This document shows, one piece after another, positions 57,967 to 64,000 of a DNA stretch of 64,000 bases. Below the pieces are notes generated by a model that worked only from the letters and a program-made list of their open reading frames with translations, did no database searches and was not told the DNA's origin. This DNA is from an uncultured Dorea sp. (GTDB lineage Bacteria > Bacillota > Clostridia > Lachnospirales > Lachnospiraceae). The translations under genes and the position numbers were made by a program. Numbering within the stretch: the first letter of the stretch is position 1; every line of letters starts with the position of its first letter. The stretch spans positions 1 to 64,000 of the forward strand of contig CAJUFA010000009.1 of NCBI GenBank assembly GCA_910585725.1, given 5' to 3'.

Positions 57967-58703
57967 TTTTTCTCCTGTGTGGTATTCTGTGTCTGGTGTA
58001 TTATGCGGCGTTATGTGCAGCTTTGAGAAAATGGAACTCTACGTTTTCAAGATTTTGGCTGTTATGTGGAATAATATTCTTGATTTGCCGGTACATAGAC
58101 GCGGATAAAATGGAGATAGTAAGGCCGTATGAGAAGTTGTTTCCGGCATTTGCCGCAGGAGCGGCGATCGTCTTTGTCTGGACGGAGATTCTGATTATCA
58201 GGGGAATGTATGCGCGGGGAGACGACGTATATACATGCCTGATCGTACTGGGGGCGCAGGTAGACGGAAAGAGGATTACAAATTCGCTTCAAAGGAGGCT
58301 TGACCGGGCGGTAAAATATCTGGAAGAACATCCGGATACAATGGTTATCGTATCCGGGGGAAGAGGAAAGGGAGAAGAGATTGCGGAAGCCGAGGCGATG
58401 GAGGGATATCTTCTGGAGAAAGGTATAGAAGGAATGAGAATCCGAAAGGAAGATCGATCCCGGACAACGAAGGAGAATCTTATCTTTTCCCAGGCATACA
58501 TAGGAGATATGGAACAGCCGGTAGGAATCGTATCGAATAATTTTCATCTGTACCGCGCCGTATGTTACGCCAGAAAAGAGGGATATGGGTATCCTTGTCC
58601 TCTGGCGGCGGATTGTCATCTGCTGCTTCTGCCGAATTATATGGTTCGGGAATTTTTTGCTGTATGGAAGATGTGGCTGACGGGTGCGGCGGCGAAGCGC
58701 TGA
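57951..58703 (+). CDS. YdcF/SanA (DUF218) family membrane protein
   Basis: This 250-residue protein has two or three N-terminal membrane helices (about 5-22, 34-47 and 68-85). A DUF218 domain follows: CLIVLGAQVDGKRITNSLQR, VIVSGGRGKGEEIAEAEAME, EDRSRTTKENLIFSQAYI and GIVSNNFHLYRAVCYARKEG. E. coli members (ElyC, SanA) are tied to envelope integrity and lipid-carrier handling. ATG 57951 overlaps the SEC-C gene, so the two are coupled. Confidence 0.85.
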   Translation: MLRQIIFLLCGILCLVYYAALCAALRKWNSTFSRFWLLCGIIFLICRYIDADKMEIVRPYEKLFPAFAAGAAIVFVWTEILIIRGMYARGDDVYTCLIVLGAQVDGKRITNSLQRRLDRAVKYLEEHPDTMVIVSGGRGKGEEIAEAEAMEGYLLEKGIEGMRIRKEDRSRTTKENLIFSQAYIGDMEQPVGIVSNNFHLYRAVCYARKEGYGYPCPLAADCHLLLLPNYMVREFFAVWKMWLTGAAAKR

Positions 58704-58716
58704 CAGGTTAGAAATG

Positions 58717-58745
58717 TTGAAAATTGTATAAAAACTGAGTAAGAT
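58717..58745 (+). promoter_or_regulatory. Probable promoter for the DUF1540 gene
   Basis: TTGAAA (58717-58722) and TAAGAT (58740-58745) are 17 bases apart, about 58 bases before ATG 58803. The match is moderate. Confidence 0.45.
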
Positions 58746-58802
58746 CGAAAAGAAGAGGGCATAATAATCCATGATATTCTTGAATATGTAGGAGGTAAGA
58801 TT

Positions 58803-59120
58803 ATGCCAGATTTAAGATGTACTGTACAGACATGTGCGCACAACAAGAATTTCTACTGTGATCTGGATGGGATTGTGGTAGGCGGTAATTCTGCAAAACG
58901 TGCAGAAGAGACCTGTTGCGACAGTTTTGAGGAACGTAAAGGGGATTCTTACAGCAATGTGACCGGTGAGGCGTCTCCGAAGAGCGACGTTGACTGTAAA
59001 GCGACAGATTGTATGTATAACGAGGAATGCCGGTGCCACGCAGGTAAGATCAGTGTAGAGGGCAGCAGCGCCTGTCAATGCGGACAGACGGAGTGCGCGA
59101 CATTTAAAAGTGAGTGTTGA
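58803..59120 (+). CDS. Protein with two DUF1540 cysteine motifs
   Basis: This 105-residue protein has two copies of the DUF1540 pattern: LRCTVQTCAHNKNFYCDLDG...CCDSFEE and VDCKATDCMYNEECRCHAGK...ECATFKSEC. They are joined by a Ser/Glu-rich linker. Each copy has about five to six cysteines that could bind a metal or form disulfides. No role is firmly known. AGGAGG lies 8 bases before the ATG. Codon use is normal for the region. Confidence 0.85.
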   Translation: MPDLRCTVQTCAHNKNFYCDLDGIVVGGNSAKRAEETCCDSFEERKGDSYSNVTGEASPKSDVDCKATDCMYNEECRCHAGKISVEGSSACQCGQTECATFKSEC

Positions 59121-59202
59121 GTGTAAGACGAATCATATGTTGCCGCAGGCGGCGGAAAACAGAGATACGGATGTCGTGAGTTTTGAAAGAATTTGTAGTT
59201 AG

Positions 59203-59229
59203 AAGGAGAAGCGGGGCGCTTCTCCTTTT
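59203..59229 (+). terminator. Terminator after the DUF1540 gene
   Basis: AAGGAGAAGC (59203-59212) pairs with GCTTCTCCTT (59218-59227) around a 5-base loop, followed by a T-run. The next promoter begins 6 bases later. Confidence 0.85.
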
Positions 59230-59234
59230 CTGTA

Positions 59235-59263
59235 TTGACGCGGATTTATTCCGAGAGTATAAT
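59235..59263 (+). promoter_or_regulatory. Promoter of the AI-2E family transporter gene
   Basis: TTGACG (59235-59240) and TATAAT (59258-59263) are exactly 17 bases apart, 33 bases before ATG 59296. Confidence 0.75.
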
Positions 59264-59295
59264 AATAATATCTGTGTAGAGAAGAGGGTAGAAAG

Positions 59296-60648
59296 ATGAA
59301 AGAACAAGAAGTGGAAAAAGAGAAGCAGGAAGAGGTAACAGAGACAGAGAGGCAGGCGCATTACTCTAATCCATTGAAATTTGGAAAAGGAGGACCGTCT
59401 AAACTCCGCCAACAGTTCAGCAGGGGAATGACGTATTTTCTGGTGGTTGCGGCAAGCCTGCTTTTTTATTTTGCATTGCTTAGGCTTACGTCTTTGTCCG
59501 AGAGTATAGAGGCTGTTATAGGAGTATTAAAACCGGTTATCTATGGCTGCGTGATCGCGTATTTGTTGAATCCGGTAGTGAAACAGGTGGACAAATATAT
59601 GGTTCCGCTGCTTCAAAAGAAGATGACGAAACCAGAGCGGGCGGAAAAAGTATCGCGCGCGGCGGGAATCCTGGCGGCAATCGTCTTATTGATGGTAATT
59701 ATTGTTACGTTGTGTAATCTTCTGATTCCGGAACTTTATTCCAGCGTGCGTGATCTGGTAGTGACGATGCCTAAACAGCTGAACGACATTGTGTCCGAAT
59801 TAAGCGAGATGGAGCTGGACGAGTCGACGACGAGCACGATAATTAAGACCGGGCTGAAAGAAGGAACGGATATGCTGTTGAACTGGCTGCGTACAGATCT
59901 CATGGGAAAAGCAAATGAGCTGATGTCCAATCTGACCGTGGGTGTGCTGAATATTCTAAGCGAAGTGTTCAGCGCGGTGATCGGTATTATCGTTTCGATC
60001 TACATATTGTTCAGCAAGGAATTGTTTGTACGGCAGTCAAAGAAGTGCGTCTATGCGCTTTTTTCTGCGAGACATGCCAATTTGCTGCTTCACCTTACGA
60101 CGAAGAGCAACGAGATTTTCGGAGGGTTTGTGATTGGAAAGATAATCGATTCTGCGATTATCGGAATCTTGTGTTTTATAGGTCTTACGATATTAAAGAT
60201 GCCTTATGCATTACTTGTCAGCGTGATCGTAGGAGTTACGAATGTGATACCTTTTTTTGGACCATATATAGGAGCGGTGCCGAGTACGATCCTGATTATG
60301 ATTGATACGCCGATCAAAGGAATTTATTTCATTATATTTATCCTGCTGCTGCAGCAGTTTGACGGGAATATTCTGGGACCGAAGATCCTCGGTGATTCTA
60401 CGGGATTATCCGCATTCTGGGTTATCGTGGCGATTCTTCTGGGAGGCGGACTATTTGGTTTCGTGGGTATGGTTATGGGAGTACCTTCCTTTGCGGTCAT
60501 GTATTACATTGTCCAAATGTTAATTAACAGTCACCTGGAGCGTAAGAATCTTCCGACGGGGTCGGAATATTATGATACAATGAGTTATGTGGACGACGCC
60601 GGAGTTTATTATCATTCGGAAGAAACAGAAAATATTGCGGAATCGTAA
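59296..60648 (+). CDS. AI-2E family (PerM-like) membrane transporter
   Basis: This 450-residue protein has a charged N-terminus (KEQEVEKEKQEEVTETER) and about seven to eight membrane helices. The family pattern is VIGVLKPVIYGCVIAYLLNP, a cytoplasmic helical hairpin, IIGIIVSIYILFSKE, IGKIIDSAIIGILCFIGLTI, VTNVIPFFGPYIGAVPST and LGDSTGLSAFWVIVAILLGG. E. coli TqsA exports AI-2, while other members are sodium-driven antiporters, so the substrate is not known. AGAAGAGGG precedes the ATG. metA starts 17 bases after the stop. Confidence 0.85.
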   Translation: MKEQEVEKEKQEEVTETERQAHYSNPLKFGKGGPSKLRQQFSRGMTYFLVVAASLLFYFALLRLTSLSESIEAVIGVLKPVIYGCVIAYLLNPVVKQVDKYMVPLLQKKMTKPERAEKVSRAAGILAAIVLLMVIIVTLCNLLIPELYSSVRDLVVTMPKQLNDIVSELSEMELDESTTSTIIKTGLKEGTDMLLNWLRTDLMGKANELMSNLTVGVLNILSEVFSAVIGIIVSIYILFSKELFVRQSKKCVYALFSARHANLLLHLTTKSNEIFGGFVIGKIIDSAIIGILCFIGLTILKMPYALLVSVIVGVTNVIPFFGPYIGAVPSTILIMIDTPIKGIYFIIFILLLQQFDGNILGPKILGDSTGLSAFWVIVAILLGGGLFGFVGMVMGVPSFAVMYYIVQMLINSHLERKNLPTGSEYYDTMSYVDDAGVYYHSEETENIAES

Positions 60649-60665
60649 GAAAGGGGATTGATAGT

Positions 60666-61586
60666 ATGCCGATCAGAGTACAGAATAATCTTCCTGTAAA
60701 GGAGATACTGGAACAAGAGAATATATTTGTTATGGATGAACATCGTGCGATGCATCAGGATATCCGTCCGATTAAGATTGGACTTCTGAATCTGATGCCG
60801 CTTAAGGAGGACACGGAGCTTCAGATCCTGCGTTCTTTATCGAATACGCCGCTTCAGGTGGACGTAGCGTTTGTTACGGTGTCCACCCATGAGTCGAAGA
60901 ATACGCCGACCAGTCATTTGAACCAGTTTTATCAGAAATTTTGTGAGATCAGAAACGAGAAATTTGATGGTTTTATTATTACAGGGGCGCCGGTAGAACA
61001 GATTCCGTTCGAAGAGGTGGACTATTGGGAAGAATTAAAGGAGATTATGGAGTGGAGTAAGACGCATGTGACTTCTACCCTGCATCTGTGCTGGGGAGCG
61101 CAGGCCGGAATCTATTATCACTATGGTATTGATAAGGCGCCGATGGATGAGAAGGTATTCGGAGTATTCTGGCATAAGGTGATGAACCGTAAGATTCCGT
61201 TAGTGAGAGGGTTTGACGACATTTTCCTGGCTCCGCATTCCAGGCATACGGAGGTTCCGATGGACGAGATTCGCAGGGAGAAGCGGCTGACGGTTCTGGC
61301 GGAATCAGAAGAGGCGGGATTATTCCTTGCCATGGCTGACGGAGGACGCCAGATATTCGTTATGGGACATCCGGAATATGACCGTGTAACGCTGGATGGG
61401 GAATATAAAAGAGATTTGTCGAAAGGGCTTCCGATTCGGATGCCGAAGAATTATTATGTAGATGATAATCCGGAGAATAAGCCATTGCTTACATGGAGGG
61501 CTACGGCAAATAATCTGTATACGAACTGGCTCAATTATTACGTATATCAGGTGACGCCGTACGACCTGTATGGGACACCGTTCTAA
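60666..61586 (+). CDS. metA: Homoserine O-acetyltransferase (MetA family)
   Basis: MetA activates homoserine for methionine synthesis. The 306-residue length and MPIRVQNNLPVKEILEQENI start are standard. The nucleophile is Cys142 in LHLCWGAQAG, the catalytic His is in FVMGHPEYDRVT, and FLAPHSRHTEV is typical. Position 111 is Glu (ITGAPVEQIPFEE). In MetA enzymes Glu111 is associated with acetyl-CoA and Gly with succinyl-CoA, so acetylation is predicted. O-acetylhomoserine would be used by the sulfhydrylase at 30579. It lies directly after the transporter gene with AAAGGGG upstream. No S-box is seen. Confidence 0.93.
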   Translation: MPIRVQNNLPVKEILEQENIFVMDEHRAMHQDIRPIKIGLLNLMPLKEDTELQILRSLSNTPLQVDVAFVTVSTHESKNTPTSHLNQFYQKFCEIRNEKFDGFIITGAPVEQIPFEEVDYWEELKEIMEWSKTHVTSTLHLCWGAQAGIYYHYGIDKAPMDEKVFGVFWHKVMNRKIPLVRGFDDIFLAPHSRHTEVPMDEIRREKRLTVLAESEEAGLFLAMADGGRQIFVMGHPEYDRVTLDGEYKRDLSKGLPIRMPKNYYVDDNPENKPLLTWRATANNLYTNWLNYYVYQVTPYDLYGTPF

Positions 61587-61894
61587 TACAGTGTTTACAA
61601 GGGTTTTCGCCATCAGACCAGGCTGATTTTTAAAACAAACACAATAGACATCGGAGAAGGTATTCCTGTTGATGACATTATCGAAACTGTCAATTAAAGC
61701 ACAAAGGATTCCGATTCCACGCTTGCATGGTTTGCCGTTGGGGATTATAAAAAAGAGCCAATATCAGCGGCAAACTGCTTTGTATATAAAAATGAATAGC
61801 GTACATGCCAAAGGACATTTCATCTTTTATTCAGGTGGATGTCTTTTTTGCGTAAGCGTCAAATCCCAATTTTCTGTAGCAATTGAATAAATAC
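61587..61894 (+). other. Intergenic region with gene scraps
   Basis: No full gene is seen. Short open stretches encode protein-like sequence without starts: IFKTNTIDIGEGIPVDDIIE and VN to a stop near 61697, and DSTLAWFAVGDYKKEPISAA with NCFVYKNE to a stop near 61800. They may be pieces of one or two lost genes. The rest is AT-rich and precedes the guaA promoter. Confidence 0.3.
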
Positions 61895-61923
61895 TTTACA
61901 CTGCAATTGCCAATTGATATAAT
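61895..61923 (+). promoter_or_regulatory. Promoter of the GMP synthase gene
   Basis: TTTACA (61895-61900) and TATAAT (61918-61923) are exactly 17 bases apart. The start point would fall near 61930, which fixes ATG 61952 as the gene start rather than ATG 61883. Confidence 0.75.
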
Positions 61924-61951
61924 GAGAATGTCAAAACAAAGGAGGTATGTT

Positions 61952-62932
61952 ATGGAGAACAATAAGAGACCGGACGATATGGAACGTATTACAACAGCAG
62001 AATTAGCGGAAGCATTTATTGCCGTGCAGGTAGAGCAGATCCAGGCGCAGGTGAAGGATAAGAAAGTCCTGTTGGCGTTATCAGGAGGAGTAGATTCTTC
62101 TGTAGTAGCGGCTCTTCTGATCAAGGCGATCGGAAAGCAGCTTGTCTGTGTGCATGTGAACCACGGCTTACTGCGAAAGGGTGAGCCTGAGCAGGTAGTA
62201 GAAGTGTTCCGTAATCAGATGGATGCGAACCTGATCTATGTAGACGCGGTGGACCGTTTCCTGGATAAGCTTGCAGACGTGGCGGAACCGGAGAGGAAGC
62301 GTAAGATCATAGGCGCGGAATTCATCCGTGTATTCGAAGAGGAAGCGCGTAAGCAGGAAGGAATCGAATTCCTGGCTCAGGGGACGATCTATCCGGATAT
62401 CATAGAGAGTGACGGAGTGAAGGCGCATCATAATGTAGGCGGTCTTCCGGAGGATCTTCAGTTTGAGCTGGTAGAACCGTTGAAGTTTTTATACAAAGAT
62501 GAGGTGCGTGTCGTAGGGAAAGCGCTTGGATTGCCGGACGGTATGGTTTATCGTCAACCGTTTCCTGGTCCGGGACTTGGCGTACGTTGTCTGGGAGCGA
62601 TTACACGGGAGCGTCTGGAGATTGTCCGCGAATCAGATGCGATACTTCGAGAGGAATTTGCTAAGAATGGACTGGAAGGAAAAGTGTGGCAGTATTTTAC
62701 GGCAGTACCTGACTTTCGGTCTGTCGGTGTGTCAGGCGGCGCCCGTACCTTTGCGTATCCTGTGATTCTTCGTGCAGTGAACACGGTAGACGCTATGACG
62801 GCTACAGTGGAGAACATACCGTTTGAATTGCTGGAGCATATTACGCAGCGCATTACACATGAGGTGGCGGGAGTCAATCGTGTGCTCTATGATCTTACGC
62901 CGAAGCCTTGCGGGACGATCGAGTGGGAATAG
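61952..62932 (+). CDS. guaA: GMP synthase, ATP pyrophosphatase and dimerisation part only
   Basis: This 326-residue protein corresponds to the C-terminal two thirds of GMP synthase, which converts XMP to GMP. It has the PP-loop VLLALSGGVDSSVVAALL, CVHVNHGLLRKGEPEQV, FLAQGTIYPDIIES, KAHHNVGGLPEDLQFELVEP, RQPFPGPGLGVRCLGAI and the C-terminal PKPCGTIEWE. The N-terminal class I glutaminase domain (about 190 residues in the fused enzyme) is absent, and no such gene is adjacent. The enzyme must use free ammonia or a separate glutaminase subunit. AAGGAGG precedes ATG 61952 and the promoter lies just upstream, so this is the natural start, not a truncated fusion. Confidence 0.93.
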   Translation: MENNKRPDDMERITTAELAEAFIAVQVEQIQAQVKDKKVLLALSGGVDSSVVAALLIKAIGKQLVCVHVNHGLLRKGEPEQVVEVFRNQMDANLIYVDAVDRFLDKLADVAEPERKRKIIGAEFIRVFEEEARKQEGIEFLAQGTIYPDIIESDGVKAHHNVGGLPEDLQFELVEPLKFLYKDEVRVVGKALGLPDGMVYRQPFPGPGLGVRCLGAITRERLEIVRESDAILREEFAKNGLEGKVWQYFTAVPDFRSVGVSGGARTFAYPVILRAVNTVDAMTATVENIPFELLEHITQRITHEVAGVNRVLYDLTPKPCGTIEWE

Positions 62933-62967
62933 AGGGCTCTGTTAACCATGGTAAGGAGATTAAGTCA

Positions 62968-64000
62968 ATGAATGTAAATGAAAGAATTGCGGCGCTCCGC
63001 GGAGTAATGGAAGAAAAAGGGATCGATATCTATATTGTTCCTACGGCTGATTTTCATCAGAGCGAATATGTAGGCGGCTATTTTAAAGCGAGAAAATACA
63101 TTACAGGTTTCTCCGGTTCTGCCGGGACTGCGGTGATTACGAAGGATGAAGCAAGACTATGGACGGACGGAAGGTACTTTATCCAGGCTGCGAAACAGCT
63201 TGAGGGAACCATCGTAGAACTGATGAAGATGGGCGAACCGGAAGTGCCGTCTTTGGAAGATTATGTGAAGCAGGCGCTGCCAGAAGGCGGGACGATCGGA
63301 TTTGACGGACGCGTTGTGGCGATGGAAGAAGGCTGCAGATATAGAAAGATGGCAGAGGAGAAAAAGGGAAAGCTCCTGTACGGAGAAGATTTGATTGATC
63401 AGATTTGGGAAGAACGTCCAAAGTTGTCGGAGGAGCCTGTATTTTCTCTGGATATTCGCTATACCGGAGAGACGGTAAAGAATAAGCTTGAGCGTATCAG
63501 GAAGGTTATGAGGGAGTGCGGCGTATCGACGCATATACTGACGACATTGGACGATATCTGCTGGACATTGAATATCCGTGGAAATGATATTGAATTCTTT
63601 CCGCTGGTATTGTCTTATGCCATGATAACTGAGAAGCAGGTACAGTTATATATCGACGAAGCGAAGTTGAATGAGGAGATAAGAGAGAGTTTTAAAGAAG
63701 AGGGAATCATACTTCACCCTTACAATGCAATCTATGAAGATGTTAAAAGCTTTAAGGAAACAGAAGTCATCTTAATTGATCCTGTAAAGCTTAACTATGC
63801 GCTTTACAGTAATATCCCGGAAGATGTGAAGAAAGTAGAACGGGCGAATCCGGAGATATTATTTAAAGCGATGAAGAATCCGATAGAAGTCAAGAATATC
63901 CGGCAGGCTGAATTAAAGGACAGCGTTGCGCATGTCAGGTTTATGAAGTGGCTGAAGGAAAATGTCGGGAAGACGAAGATAACAGAGATGAGCGCTGTTG
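62968..64000 (+). CDS. pepP: Xaa-Pro aminopeptidase (M24B), partial at window end
   Basis: The frame is open from ATG 62968 to the window edge, 344 codons so far. It starts NVNERIAALRGVMEEKGIDI with YIVPTADFHQSEYVGGYFKA, KYITGFSGSAGTAVITKDEA and LWTDGRYFIQAAKQL, typical of the creatinase N-terminal domain of large aminopeptidase P-type enzymes. A second creatinase-like domain follows (CGVSTHILTTLDDICWTLNI, then EFFPLVLSYAMI). The metal-binding pita-bread domain would lie beyond 64000. These enzymes release the N-terminal residue from peptides with proline at position 2. AAGGAG precedes the ATG, and it follows guaA by 35 bases. Confidence 0.9.
   Translation, partial: MNVNERIAALRGVMEEKGIDIYIVPTADFHQSEYVGGYFKARKYITGFSGSAGTAVITKDEARLWTDGRYFIQAAKQLEGTIVELMKMGEPEVPSLEDYVKQALPEGGTIGFDGRVVAMEEGCRYRKMAEEKKGKLLYGEDLIDQIWEERPKLSEEPVFSLDIRYTGETVKNKLERIRKVMRECGVSTHILTTLDDICWTLNIRGNDIEFFPLVLSYAMITEKQVQLYIDEAKLNEEIRESFKEEGIILHPYNAIYEDVKSFKETEVILIDPVKLNYALYSNIPEDVKKVERANPEILFKAMKNPIEVKNIRQAELKDSVAHVRFMKWLKENVGKTKITEMSAV

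Noticed and set aside
61669..61890. 73-codon frame upstream of guaA
   Set aside because: Joins unrelated stretches, lacks a ribosome binding site and ends just before the guaA promoter.

Overview
The window looks like a chromosomal segment of a Gram-positive anaerobe of the Clostridia, most likely the family Lachnospiraceae. This is inferred from gene content and order, not from a search. The pointers are the rnc-smc-ftsY order, a Rex redox regulator, formate-tetrahydrofolate ligase, a Re-type citrate synthase next to NADP-isocitrate dehydrogenase, a TepA-type ClpP-like protein, small DUF1540, SEC-C and Cys/Gly-rich proteins, and AGGAGG-type ribosome binding sites. Most genes lie on the plus strand. 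I saw no rRNA, tRNA, CRISPR array, intact insertion sequence or prophage.

Positions 1-6800 are a decayed accessory region. It holds two unrecognised small genes and a frameshifted remnant of a Rpn/PD-(D/E)XK-type transposase. It also holds a helicase cut off inside its last motif, and a collapsed surface-polysaccharide locus: a LoaP-type NusG paralog, a sugar aminotransferase and a twice-frameshifted priming sugar transferase. The sugar transferase runs head-on into a truncated ABC transporter gene on the opposite strand. A second copy of the transposase tail closes the region.

Positions 6800-25000 are housekeeping. An orphan FliD-like protein is followed by plsX-acpP (fatty acid and phospholipid synthesis) and rnc-smc-ftsY (RNA processing, chromosome organisation, protein targeting). 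Next come threonine dehydratase, a GNAT-like protein, and a Re-citrate synthase/GntR/icd set that would make 2-oxoglutarate, led by a promoter with a perfect 30-bp palindrome. Two hairpin-forming repeat elements (9841-10014 and 19051-19216) interrupt this part. A membrane protein, a flavoprotein and an ABC-F ATPase follow.

Positions 25000-38400 carry rex, the NAD(P)HX repair enzyme, alr, a MazF-type RNase without a visible antitoxin, a CBS-domain protein, yebC, O-acetylhomoserine sulfhydrylase, tepA (with a hairpin over its ribosome binding site), ftsK/spoIIIE, fhs and a zinc-ribbon/TPR membrane protein with a tandem-repeat linker.

Positions 38400-64000 mix small poorly known genes (two acidic or Met-rich proteins, a duplicated Cys/Gly-rich protein, a J-domain protein) with an ornithine cyclodeaminase family enzyme, a subtilisin-like protease, glnS (unusual second signature), a MocR regulator, a DUF2971 protein, cardiolipin synthase, purA, a DUF1847 protein and asnB. 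The rest is a response regulator/kinase/lipoprotein operon, a 51-residue protein, SEC-C, YdcF, DUF1540 and AI-2E family proteins, metA (acetyl-CoA type by residue Glu111), a GMP synthase lacking its glutaminase domain, and the start of an Xaa-Pro aminopeptidase. MetA and the sulfhydrylase at 30579 together give a direct O-acetylhomoserine route to homocysteine.
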